Below are positions 16,792 through 24,965 of a stretch of 64,000 nucleotides of DNA, piece by piece. The stretch's first letter is position 1; each line of letters starts with the position of its first letter. The DNA lies in contig NZ_FNNN01000015.1 of assembly GCF_900106755.1 (NCBI RefSeq), positions 62,001 through 126,000 of the forward strand, in the 5' to 3' direction. A program made the translations under genes and the position numbers. The notes beneath the pieces were generated by a model. That model did not search any database. It saw only the letters and a program-made list of their open reading frames with translations, and was not told the origin of the DNA. This DNA is from Bacteroides faecis MAJ27 (GTDB lineage Bacteria; Bacteroidota; Bacteroidia; Bacteroidales; Bacteroidaceae).

Positions 16792-17631
16792 TCAATTCTT
16801 CCCTTCTTCCGTATTTCTGAATTGTACGGCACTCTGACCTGTCATGTTTTTGAAAAAACGGCTGAAGGAAGCCTGATCTTCAAAGCCCAGAATGTCGGCA
16901 ATCTCTTTAGCGCTTTTGCTGCTATAAAGCAGCAGGCGTTTGGCTTCTGCTTCTACGCGTTCGTGAATGACCCTTAGCGGAGAAGGTAACTTACAGGTTG
17001 AGAAAATGTTCGAAAGTGTTTTGGGAGACTTGTGAAGCATGTCGGCATAGTCTTGTACCTGCTTCTTGGTCCGGTAATGCTCGTCTACCAGATTGTAATA
17101 CTGGCGGACAATCTCAAAGCCGGATTCCTTTTCCCGCGTGATATCCAGTCGCTGACGGGCGATTCGTGTGCATTGGATAATGAAGCGCTTCAGCAGGATA
17201 CGTAGCATTTCTTCCTGCAGGCTGTCGGAAACGGTAAACTCGTTTTCCATGGCTTCGGTAATCTGATCCAGTTGCCGGCGTTCTTTTTCATTCAGAGTGA
17301 ACCTGACAAGATGGGACGAACCGTTGAACAGGAAGCCACTGCATGATACTTCGTGGTCATTTCCATAGATACAATAGAAGTTACTGTTGAATAGCAAAGT
17401 CATATATTCACCTTCTATTGATTTAAATTCAAGATGTTGCAGATGAGTCAGTGAGATTACATCGTCTTTTGAAAGCACCATTTCCTGATGGTCAATTTCT
17501 ACAGTGATGCTTCCTTGCCGGACCCATATAAACTTATAGAGTCCTTTTTCTTTTTGCAAAGCCTTCTCTGTCAGATATGAATCTGTGAGTGCGAGTGTTC
17601 CTTTTAGTTTGGTGTGATACTGTTGTAACAT
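16792..17631 (-). CDS. AraC-type transcriptional regulator (possible RclR counterpart)
   Basis: 279-aa regulator. An N-terminal cupin-like domain (1-130) carries several Cys, including FYCIYGNDHEVSCSGF near residues 85-101. An AraC double HTH lies at 190-275 (VQDYADMLHKSPKTLSNIF and AKEIADILGFEDQASFSRFFKNMTGQSAVQFR). Its position immediately upstream of the DUF417 and RclA-like genes suggests it controls them. E. coli RclR senses oxidants through N-terminal cysteines; whether these cysteines do the same is inference. It starts 2 nt after the cdd stop, so it is probably also transcribed from the cdd promoter. Confidence 0.85.
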   Translation of the reverse strand: MLQQYHTKLKGTLALTDSYLTEKALQKEKGLYKFIWVRQGSITVEIDHQEMVLSKDDVISLTHLQHLEFKSIEGEYMTLLFNSNFYCIYGNDHEVSCSGFLFNGSSHLVRFTLNEKERRQLDQITEAMENEFTVSDSLQEEMLRILLKRFIIQCTRIARQRLDITREKESGFEIVRQYYNLVDEHYRTKKQVQDYADMLHKSPKTLSNIFSTCKLPSPLRVIHERVEAEAKRLLLYSSKSAKEIADILGFEDQASFSRFFKNMTGQSAVQFRNTEEGKN

Positions 17632-17633
17632 AT

Positions 17634-18116
17634 TTATTCCTCCATAGCTGATGCGTCAAATGATAGTGGCAGTAAGTCGCCGATGCTTTTTACTTCGTAG
17701 ATACATTCTTTGCCATATAGCAGAATGCGGATCGGTTGTCCGTAGCGTTTCTCCGTCTCCAGAATAACCTGGCGGCAGGCGCCGCAAGGAGGAATAGGTT
17801 TTTCTATAAAATCCTTTTCGGTTCTTGCTGCAATAGCGAGGGTCTTGATCGGTTGGTCGGGATACTGCGAGTTGGCATAAAACAGGGTAGTACGTTCCGC
17901 GCAAAGCCCTGACGGATAAGCTGCATTCTCCTGATTGGTTCCTGTCACAATGGTCCCGTCGTTCAGCAGTGCGGCGGCGCCTACTGAGAAATGTGAATAG
18001 GGAGCGTAGCTGCGGGCAGTTGCTTCCATGGCTGTTTTCATTAATGACTGGTCAGCCTCATTCAGTTCATCGTATTGATATACTTTAATTATAGCGGTAA
18101 TTGTGAGGTCCTTCAT
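17634..18116 (-). CDS. cdd: Cytidine deaminase
   Basis: Converts cytidine and deoxycytidine to uridine forms in pyrimidine salvage. It is 160 aa, the size of the small tetrameric class. The zinc site is C72-A-E74 (GLCAERTTLF), with E74 the proton shuttle, and P-C111-G-A-C114 (PPCGACRQVI). Substrate residues are visible in HFSVGAAALLNDG and GTNQENAAYPSG. It is first in a minus-strand unit with the AraC-type gene. Confidence 0.93.
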   Translation of the reverse strand: MKDLTITAIIKVYQYDELNEADQSLMKTAMEATARSYAPYSHFSVGAAALLNDGTIVTGTNQENAAYPSGLCAERTTLFYANSQYPDQPIKTLAIAARTEKDFIEKPIPPCGACRQVILETEKRYGQPIRILLYGKECIYEVKSIGDLLPLSFDASAMEE

Positions 18117-18152
18117 ATAGGTAAATAGGTTAGTTCTACATTATTAATGTTA

Positions 18153-18160
18153 CAAAGTTA
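18153..18160 (-). promoter_or_regulatory. -7 promoter box for cdd
   Basis: TAACTTTG on the minus strand, 36 nt upstream of the cdd start; no convincing -33 box. Confidence 0.45.
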
Positions 18161-18227
18161 GAAAAGAGATTGATAATCCCAATTATTTTTCAGATTTTTG
18201 TGACCAATAATCCACATATCAATCAAA

Positions 18228-19133
18228 ATGGAGAACAAATTGTATAGACTGGTCTTTTTAACTGTTCTTATTTTCTTTGCCGTAGGGGTACAGGCGCAAA
18301 GACGGAATGCACGTTATGTAGAATATATAAATAAGTATAGTGACTTGGCTGTGGAGCAGATGAAACTCCATAAAATTCCCGCAAGTATCACGCTGGCACA
18401 AGGATTGCTGGAGAGTGGGGCTGGAAACAGTCAGTTGGCACGTAAGAGTAATAACCACTTCGGTATAAAGTGTGGTGGCAGTTGGCGCGGGCGCACCGTT
18501 CGTCATGATGATGACGCGCGTAATGAATGTTTTCGGGCATATAGCCATCCCCGTGATTCGTACGAAGACCATTCTGATTTCTTGCGGAGAGGCGCTCGTT
18601 ATGCCTTTCTTTTTAAACTGGACATCACTGATTACAAGGGATGGGCACGCGGACTGAAAAAAGCGGGATATGCCACCGATCCTTCCTATGCCAATCGTCT
18701 GATTACGATTATCGAAGATTACGATTTATATAAATATGACAGCAAAGGCGTTTACTCGGAGCGCAAACTGCGAAAGAACCCTTGGCTGCTGAGTCCGCAT
18801 CCGGTATATATTGCCAATGATATCGCTTATATCGTAGCCCGTAGCGGAGATACCTTCAAAGATTTGGGTAAAGAATTTGATATCAGCTGGAAGAAATTGG
18901 TGAAATATAATGATTTGCAGCGTGATTATACACTCGTGGACGGAGATATTATTTACCTGAAGAGTAAAAAGAAGAAGGCGTCCAAGCCTCACACCGTATA
19001 TATTGTAAGAGATGGAGACTCCATGCATGGCATTTCGCAGAAATATGGTATCCGTCTCAAAAATCTGTATAAGATGAACCGTAAGGACGGAGAATATATT
19101 CCGGAGGTAGGAGATCGTCTGCGTCTTCGCTAG
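18228..19133 (+). CDS. Exported glucosaminidase (GH73) with two LysM domains
   Basis: Peptidoglycan hydrolase that cuts N-acetylglucosaminyl bonds. The signal peptide ends at VQAQ (residue 24). The GH73 domain covers about 30-170 with catalytic E62 in LAQGLLESGAGNSQLA, plus NNHFGIKC and the helical part DSYEDHSDFLRRGARYAFLF. Two LysM wall-binding domains follow, at about 203-245 (YIVARSGDTFKDLGKEFDIS) and 257-300 (TVYIVRDGDSMHGISQKYGI). Likely acts in cell-wall turnover or division. A 22-nt-period repeat array lies just downstream. Confidence 0.92.
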   Translation: MENKLYRLVFLTVLIFFAVGVQAQRRNARYVEYINKYSDLAVEQMKLHKIPASITLAQGLLESGAGNSQLARKSNNHFGIKCGGSWRGRTVRHDDDARNECFRAYSHPRDSYEDHSDFLRRGARYAFLFKLDITDYKGWARGLKKAGYATDPSYANRLITIIEDYDLYKYDSKGVYSERKLRKNPWLLSPHPVYIANDIAYIVARSGDTFKDLGKEFDISWKKLVKYNDLQRDYTLVDGDIIYLKSKKKKASKPHTVYIVRDGDSMHGISQKYGIRLKNLYKMNRKDGEYIPEVGDRLRLR

Positions 19134-19157
19134 AAGGCTGTTATATCCGTTTTTCTC

Positions 19158-19245
19158 CGGCACCGATGAAGCTATGCTCCGGCACCGGGGAACACCCCCT
19201 TCGGCACCGATGAGGAGGTGCTTCGCCACCGGGGAAGAAATTGCT
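19158..19245. repeat. 22-nt-period degenerate tandem repeat (array 2)
   Basis: CGGCACCG recurs at 19158, 19180 and 19202, and CGCCACCG at 19224, exactly 22 nt apart. Units alternate between CACCGATGA and CACCGGGGA, giving a 44-nt higher-order pattern. GC content is well above the flanks. Confidence 0.8.
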
Positions 19246-19330
19246 GCCTTTTTCTTTGCAAAAGTACTGCCGTGTGAAAACTAAATGTTCTGCCCGTATG
19301 TTATTATGTATGATAAAACATGATTAATAT

Positions 19331-20722
19331 ATGAGTCTTAATATTGCAAAGGACAGTAAGAAACGTGTCGTCATAGTAGGCGGTGGTTTCGGTGGCTTGA
19401 AACTGGCTAATAAGCTGAAAAAATCAGGCTTTCAAGTGGTGTTGATAGATAAGAATAACTATCATCAGTTTCCTCCGTTAATTTATCAGGTGGCTTCGGC
19501 GGGTATGGAACCGACTTCCATTTCCTTCCCTTTCCGTAAGATATTCCAGCATCGGAAAGATTTTTATTTCCGGATGGCGGAAGTACGTGCCATTTTTCCC
19601 GAAAAGAACCTGATACAGACTTCCATAGGTAAGGCAGAATACGATTATCTTGTGCTGGCGGCAGGTACTACGACCAATTTCTTCGGTAATAAGCATATTG
19701 AAGAAGAAGCCATGCCTATGAAAAATGTATCCGAGGCTATGGGATTGAGAAATGCTCTTTTGGCCAATCTGGAACGTGCGGTAACCTGCTCCAACAAACA
19801 GGAGCAACAGGAATTACTGAACGTTGTGGTCGTTGGCGGCGGAGCTACAGGGGTGGAAGTTGCAGGAGTGCTTTCGGAAATGAAGAAATTTGTATTGCCG
19901 AATGATTATCCCGATATGCCCAGTAGTCTGATGCATATTTATCTGATAGAGGCCGGTCCACGATTACTCGCCGGAATGTCGGAGGACTCATCGAGCCATG
20001 CGGAGCAGTTCCTGCGCGAAATGGGAGTCAATATTCTTTTGAATAAGCGTGTTACGGATTATCGTAACCATAAAGTGACACTTGAAGATGGCAGTGAGAT
20101 TGCTACCCGTACTTTCATTTGGGTAAGCGGAGTTACCGGAGTTTCTTTTGGAAATATGAATGCAGCTGCTATCGGTCGTGGAGGCCGTATCAAAGTAGAT
20201 GCTTTTAACAGGGTAGAAGGTACGGATAATATATTTGCGATTGGTGACTTGTGTATCCTTTCCGGTGACGAAGATTATCCGAACGGACATCCCCAATTGG
20301 CACAGGTTGCCATTCAGCAGGGAGAATTGCTGGCAAAGAATCTGATCCGTCTGGAAAAAGGAAAAGAGATGAAGCCTTTTCATTATCGCAATTTAGGCTC
20401 GATGGCAACCGTTGGCCGTAATCGTGCCGTAGCTGAATTCAGTAAAGTGAAAATGCAAGGATGGTTTGCTTGGGTGATGTGGCTGGTAGTCCATCTGCGT
20501 TCTATTCTTGGAGTACGAAATAAAGTCGTGGTATTGCTGAACTGGGTATGGAATTACTTTACGTACGATCAGTCTATGCGTATGATAGTCTATGCCCGTA
20601 AAGCGAAAGAAATCCGCGACAGGGAAACAATAGAAGCTACAACTCATTGGGGCAAAGAACTCATACAAGAGCCGCAACCGGTAAAACAGGAGCCGCAGTC
20701 AGCCGAACCGAAAAAGGAATAA
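19331..20722 (+). CDS. ndh: Type II NADH dehydrogenase (NDH-2)
   Basis: Single-subunit, non-pumping NADH:quinone oxidoreductase on the inner face of the membrane. FAD-binding VVIVGGGFGGLKLANKL is at residues 13-30. The quinone-side motif is YHQFPPLIYQVASAG, the NADH-binding motif VVVVGGGATGVEVAGVLSEM is near 170, and NIFAIGDLC near 300 completes the FAD site. The C-terminal region (400-440) holds amphipathic membrane-binding helices. At 463 aa it is slightly longer than E. coli Ndh because of a Pro/Gln/Glu-rich tail. It is monocistronic, ending in repeat array 3 and a perfect palindrome. Confidence 0.9.
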   Translation: MSLNIAKDSKKRVVIVGGGFGGLKLANKLKKSGFQVVLIDKNNYHQFPPLIYQVASAGMEPTSISFPFRKIFQHRKDFYFRMAEVRAIFPEKNLIQTSIGKAEYDYLVLAAGTTTNFFGNKHIEEEAMPMKNVSEAMGLRNALLANLERAVTCSNKQEQQELLNVVVVGGGATGVEVAGVLSEMKKFVLPNDYPDMPSSLMHIYLIEAGPRLLAGMSEDSSSHAEQFLREMGVNILLNKRVTDYRNHKVTLEDGSEIATRTFIWVSGVTGVSFGNMNAAAIGRGGRIKVDAFNRVEGTDNIFAIGDLCILSGDEDYPNGHPQLAQVAIQQGELLAKNLIRLEKGKEMKPFHYRNLGSMATVGRNRAVAEFSKVKMQGWFAWVMWLVVHLRSILGVRNKVVVLLNWVWNYFTYDQSMRMIVYARKAKEIRDRETIEATTHWGKELIQEPQPVKQEPQSAEPKKE

Positions 20723-20733
20723 TGCCGTTTTGC

Positions 20734-20813
20734 GATGGTGACGCTATCTAGTCGTGATAGTGACGCCATCATAAGAGGATAGTGACGCTATGATAACAGG
20801 ATGGCGTCACTAT
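20734..20813. repeat. 22-nt-period degenerate tandem repeat (array 3)
   Basis: GATGGTGACG, GATAGTGACG, GATAGTGACG and GATGGCGTCAC begin at 20734, 20756, 20778 and 20800, exactly 22 nt apart. The last unit is inverted relative to the second (ATAGTGACGCCATC versus GATGGCGTCACTAT), so the transcript can fold into a long hairpin. Confidence 0.8.
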
Positions 20814-20835
20814 ATTTTTGAGCGGTGAATTCGTA

Positions 20836-20866
20836 CAGGGTGTCCGATATCGGACACCCTGTTTTT
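20836..20866 (+). terminator. Terminator after ndh
   Basis: Perfect 26-bp palindrome (CAGGGTGTCCGAT and its complement) followed by TTTTTG. Confidence 0.85.
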
Positions 20867-20963
20867 GTTACTATCCATTGTTAATCAGATGATTATGATT
20901 TTGGCATAGATTTGGTATAATAAAAGGCAAAACAACTGAATGTGAAATTGTAAATACTTAGAT

Positions 20964-22211
20964 ATGGACAGAGAAATTCCGAAAGAGGTGCGCAATAAAG
21001 AACGCAATAAAAAAATCATCCGTTATTCATCAATAGGAGCAGCAGGTATTATTCTTGTCGGCGTACTTATATCAATCATGCGGACAGGAGTGGAAAAGAA
21101 GGATCTGGTACTTTCTACGATTGACAAAGGGATGATTGAAGTTAGTGTCAGTGCATCCGGCAAAGTAGTTCCCGCATTTGAAGAAATTATCAATTCACCT
21201 ATCAACAGCCGCATCGTCGAGGTGTACAAAAAAGGTGGGGACAGTGTGGAAGTAGGTACTCCGATTTTGAAACTCGATCTTCAGAGCACGGAAACAGAAT
21301 ATAAGAAACTGCTTGACGAAGAGCAGATGCGCCGCTATAAGCTGGATCAGCTCCGTGTTAATAATCAGACGAAACTTTCTGATATGGCGATGCAGATTAA
21401 GGTTTCCGCCATGAAGTTGAGTCGTATGAAAGTAGAACTTCGAAATGAACATTATCTGGATAGTCTGGGAGCAGGAACCACAGATAAAGTGCGTCAGGCA
21501 GAATTGAGTTATAACGTAGCACAGCTGGAATACGAGCAGCTTCAACAGCAATATAAGAACGAAAAAGAAGTAGCGGCAGCCGAATTGAAAGTACAGGAAC
21601 TGGATTTCAATATCTTTCGTAAAAGTCTTGCCGAAATGAAGCGTACACTGGACGATGCCCAGATTCGTTCTCCGCGTAAAGCTATTCTTACCTATATTAA
21701 TAATCAGATTGGTGCCCAGATATCCCAAGGCGGACAGGTAGCTGTCATTTCAGATTTAAGCCATTTTAAAGTAGAAGGTGAAATAGCTGATACGTATGGC
21801 GACCGGGTTGCTGCCGGAGGAAAAGCGGTTGTGAAGATAGGTAATGACAAACTGGAAGGAACGGTCAGCAGTGTGACACCTTTGTCTAAAAACGGAGTTA
21901 TTTCCTTTACAGTGCAGTTGAAAGATGATAATAACCATCGTTTACGTTCGGGGCTGAAAACGGACGTTTATGTGATGAACGCCGTGAAAGAAGATGTAAT
22001 GCGGATGGCGAACGCTTCTTTCTATGTAGGACGTGGTGAGTATGAGCTTTTTGTTCAGACGGCAGACGATGAGTTGGTGAAACGTAAAGTTCAACTAGGA
22101 GATTCAAACTTTGAATATGTGGAAGTGGTGAGTGGTTTGCAGCCGGGAGATGTAGTGGTTGTCAGTGATATGAGTTCTTACAAGAACAAGAATAAGCTGA
22201 AAATGAGATAA
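20964..22211 (+). CDS. Periplasmic adaptor of an ABC exporter (HlyD/MacA type)
   Basis: Membrane-fusion protein of 415 aa linking an inner-membrane transporter to TolC. An N-terminal anchor lies at about 20-42. The first half of the lipoyl domain is GKVVPAFEEIINSPINSRI, the alpha-helical hairpin spans about 105-225, and the second lipoyl half is RSPRKAILTYINNQIGAQIS. The beta-barrel and membrane-proximal domains follow up to 415. It heads a run with an ABC ATPase, two permeases and TolC, resembling MacA-MacB-TolC. Upstream at 20900 there is a TTGGCA sequence resembling a sigma-54 -24 box, but the spacing is one base short. Confidence 0.88.
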   Translation: MDREIPKEVRNKERNKKIIRYSSIGAAGIILVGVLISIMRTGVEKKDLVLSTIDKGMIEVSVSASGKVVPAFEEIINSPINSRIVEVYKKGGDSVEVGTPILKLDLQSTETEYKKLLDEEQMRRYKLDQLRVNNQTKLSDMAMQIKVSAMKLSRMKVELRNEHYLDSLGAGTTDKVRQAELSYNVAQLEYEQLQQQYKNEKEVAAAELKVQELDFNIFRKSLAEMKRTLDDAQIRSPRKAILTYINNQIGAQISQGGQVAVISDLSHFKVEGEIADTYGDRVAAGGKAVVKIGNDKLEGTVSSVTPLSKNGVISFTVQLKDDNNHRLRSGLKTDVYVMNAVKEDVMRMANASFYVGRGEYELFVQTADDELVKRKVQLGDSNFEYVEVVSGLQPGDVVVVSDMSSYKNKNKLKMR

Positions 22212-22282
22212 AACGGATAATAGGTTTCGTATGGGTTGGGTATAATGAAATATGATATAGAATAAATTAAATACTTATAATT

Positions 22283-22948
22283 ATGATAACATTGACTTCT
22301 CTTTCCAAGATTTACCGTACGGACGAGATCGAAACGGTCGCATTGGAAAATGTGAACCTGACAGTAGAACGCGGGGAATTTCTGAGTATTATGGGACCGT
22401 CCGGATGTGGTAAATCCACGTTGCTGAATATCATGGGGCTGCTTGATGCACCTACAACGGGGACGATTGAAATTAATGGTACGCACACCGAGGGAATGAA
22501 AGATAAGCAACTGGCGGCTTTCCGTAACAAAACGCTGGGTTTTGTATTCCAGTCCTTCCATCTGATTAACTCGCTCAATGTGATGGATAATGTTGAATTA
22601 CCGTTGCTCTATCGTCGTATCAGCAATAGTGAACGTAAACGTCTGGCAAAAGAAGTACTGGAAAAAGTCGGATTAAGTCATCGTATGAATCACTTCCCTA
22701 CGCAACTTTCCGGTGGTCAGTGCCAGCGTGTGGCAATAGCACGTGCAATCGTTGGCAATCCGGAGATCATTCTTGCCGATGAGCCTACCGGTAATCTGGA
22801 TTCTAAGATGGGAGCGGAAGTCATGGAACTTCTCCATCGGCTGAATAAGGAAGACGGGCGTACGATTGTGATGGTAACGCATAATGAAGAACAGGCTAAA
22901 CAGACCTCCAGGACTATTCGTTTCTTTGACGGTCGCCAGGTGCAGTAA
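22283..22948 (+). CDS. ABC transporter ATPase (MacB/LolD-like)
   Basis: 221-aa stand-alone nucleotide-binding subunit. Walker A GPSGCGKST is at residues 38-46, the signature is LSGGQCQRVAIARA, Walker B is IILADEPTGNLDSK, and the switch His is in VMVTHNEEQAK. This subgroup partners with FtsX-type permeases (MacB, LolCDE), and two such permease genes follow. It probably powers the exporter by mechanotransmission rather than translocation through the membrane. Confidence 0.92.
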   Translation: MITLTSLSKIYRTDEIETVALENVNLTVERGEFLSIMGPSGCGKSTLLNIMGLLDAPTTGTIEINGTHTEGMKDKQLAAFRNKTLGFVFQSFHLINSLNVMDNVELPLLYRRISNSERKRLAKEVLEKVGLSHRMNHFPTQLSGGQCQRVAIARAIVGNPEIILADEPTGNLDSKMGAEVMELLHRLNKEDGRTIVMVTHNEEQAKQTSRTIRFFDGRQVQ

Positions 22949-22979
22949 TCTCTAGTTGAAAATTCTAAAACAGATAATC

Positions 22980-23600
22980 ATGACGAAGAATATTTTTATA
23001 ACAGCAGTGGCCGTATTGTTAAGTGTGGCACTTTGTCCGCTTTGGGCACAAAATGTGAGTGAAGACTGTAAAGTGGGCGAATTTTCCGCAATCAATCTTC
23101 AGTCTGTAGGTAACATTGTCTTTACTCAGTCGGACACATATTCCTGTAGGATGGAAGGACCTTTTGAGTATGTTGATAAGACCAAAGTAACCGTAAAGGG
23201 AGAAACATTAGTTATCGAATATAAGCAGAAGAATGTAAAAAACGTCAAGAACCTGACATTTTATATAACAGCTCCGGATTTGAACAACGTCAAGATAGAT
23301 GGTGTCGGTAACTTCAATGCCAGAGAATCTTTGAAACTGAAAAACATTACTTTTAAACTTGATGGAGTAGGAAATTGTGAGGTGAAAAATCTTCGTTGTG
23401 ATGAGGTGCAATTAATAGTAGACGGAGTAGGGAATATGGAAATGAATGTAAACTGTAATACTATAAAAGCCAAGGTGGATGGGGTGGGGAATATCACTTT
23501 GTCCGGCAAGGCAGACAGGGCTTCTCTGAAACGTGACGGAGTGGGGAGAATCAATCATAAAAAGTTGAAATGTCCGGATGTGAGCACTAAAGGCTGGTGA
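22980..23600 (+). CDS. Exported GIN-domain protein (DUF2807) with DGVGN repeats
   Basis: The start at 22980 gives the signal peptide MTKNIFITAVAVLLSVALCP followed by LWAQ. The mature part is a DUF2807 auto-transporter-adhesin head (GIN) domain: short beta strands with DGVG(N/R) five times at 16-23-residue spacing, as expected of a right-handed beta helix. It is inserted between the ATPase and the permease genes of the exporter. It may be a periplasmic accessory of the exporter or a co-regulated envelope protein; its function is unknown. Confidence 0.8.
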   Translation: MTKNIFITAVAVLLSVALCPLWAQNVSEDCKVGEFSAINLQSVGNIVFTQSDTYSCRMEGPFEYVDKTKVTVKGETLVIEYKQKNVKNVKNLTFYITAPDLNNVKIDGVGNFNARESLKLKNITFKLDGVGNCEVKNLRCDEVQLIVDGVGNMEMNVNCNTIKAKVDGVGNITLSGKADRASLKRDGVGRINHKKLKCPDVSTKGW

Positions 23601-23643
23601 TTCTGATAAGTATGAAAATGAATGAGAAGATAATGCAACAACA

Positions 23644-24933
23644 ATGATAAAACTCTATTTCAAACAAGCATTTCACCTGTTGAAGGAGAATAAGTTACTT
23701 TCTTCTATCTCCATCATAGGTACGGCATTGGCTATCGCTATGATTATGGTGATCGTCATCACATTGCGTGCTACCATTGCACCTTTTGCTCCGGAAAGTT
23801 ACCGTGACCGCATGTTGATTTTCAGGTATGCAGGTTTTCAGTATAAAACTAATGAGAACTGGCAGAGTAACGGCCCTGTTTCTTATAAGACAGCGAAAGC
23901 TTGTTTTAAAGATATGACTACGCCCGAGGCCGTTTCTATAACTAGCAGTTTTGCGGAAACGATGTTGGCCGCCAAGCCTGCGGGTGAAAAGGTTAGTTGC
24001 AGCGTATTGCAGGTGGATGATGATTTCTGGAAAGTATTCCAGTTCGATTTCCTTTCGGGGTATCCGTTTGATAAGGCAACTTTTGATGCCGGTGCAACAA
24101 AGGCAGTGATAACTGAGGATATAGCCCGCCAATTGTTCGGAACGACGGATGTAGTCGGAAAAACATTCCTTTTAAATCATTCTGCTTATATGATTTGTGG
24201 GGTAGTGCGCCCTGTTTCCAAACTGGCACGATATGCTTATGCCCAGATATGGATTCCTTTGAGTTCTACGGATGCGTTTACTGCCAGTTGGGAAAACTAT
24301 GGAATTATGGGAATGGTGAGTGTTTACATTCTGGCTAAATCGCAGGATGATTTTCCGGCGATCCGTATGGAAGCCGAACGTCTTAGGGACAAATATATGG
24401 AAGGTTATCCGGATTATAAATTACTTTATCGTGACCAGCCGGACACTTATTTCGTAGCGGCACAACGATATTCGGCCAATAATCCTCCGGCTGTGAAGCA
24501 GGCTGTCCGTCAGTATGTAATAACTTTAATCATTTTGTTGATTGTTCCTGCTGTCAACCTTTCCGGACTGACATTGTCGCGTATGCGCAAACGTCTTTCT
24601 GAAATTGGTGTTCGAAAAGCTTTTGGTGCACCTAGACGCGAACTGATGATGCAGGTGCTTTCTGAAAATATGCTTTATTCACTGTTGGGTGGAGTGCTCG
24701 GATTAGTTTTGAGTTATGCCGCTACCTTCTTCTTGGGAAGTATGCTGTTTTCTATAGACTTTATGGATAATGGTGTGACGGATTTGCGTGCAATGTGTAT
24801 GGATCTGTTGTTCGATCCTGCTGTATTCTTGCTGGCGTTCTTTGCTTGCTTCACACTTAATTTATTGAGTGCGGCAATTCCGGCATGGAGAGTGACACGG
24901 ACCAATATTGTGGATGCCATCAATGAGAGATAA
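23644..24933 (+). CDS. FtsX-type ABC permease, subunit 1
   Basis: MacB/FtsX-like permease of 429 aa with an N-terminal span (about 17-42), a large periplasmic domain (45-285) and three C-terminal spans (about 290, 345 and 395). The conserved region LSRMRKRLSEIGVRKAFGAPRRELMMQVLSENMLYSLLGGVLGL is the coupling helix and FtsX core. The closing AIPAWRVTRTNIVDAINER is the usual end of the family. It is probably a heterodimer with the next gene product. Confidence 0.9.
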   Translation: MIKLYFKQAFHLLKENKLLSSISIIGTALAIAMIMVIVITLRATIAPFAPESYRDRMLIFRYAGFQYKTNENWQSNGPVSYKTAKACFKDMTTPEAVSITSSFAETMLAAKPAGEKVSCSVLQVDDDFWKVFQFDFLSGYPFDKATFDAGATKAVITEDIARQLFGTTDVVGKTFLLNHSAYMICGVVRPVSKLARYAYAQIWIPLSSTDAFTASWENYGIMGMVSVYILAKSQDDFPAIRMEAERLRDKYMEGYPDYKLLYRDQPDTYFVAAQRYSANNPPAVKQAVRQYVITLIILLIVPAVNLSGLTLSRMRKRLSEIGVRKAFGAPRRELMMQVLSENMLYSLLGGVLGLVLSYAATFFLGSMLFSIDFMDNGVTDLRAMCMDLLFDPAVFLLAFFACFTLNLLSAAIPAWRVTRTNIVDAINER

Positions 24934-24965
24934 CCGGAACATTCAACAAACTAATTTTAAAAAAG

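Noticed and set aside
19158..20813. Tandem repeat arrays considered as CRISPR
   Set aside because: The units are degenerate and directly adjacent at 22 nt with no unique spacers, and no cas genes are present.
20900..20916. Sigma-54 promoter before the adaptor gene
   Set aside because: TTGGCA is present, but the distance to the -12 element is one base short and the GC is changed to GG.
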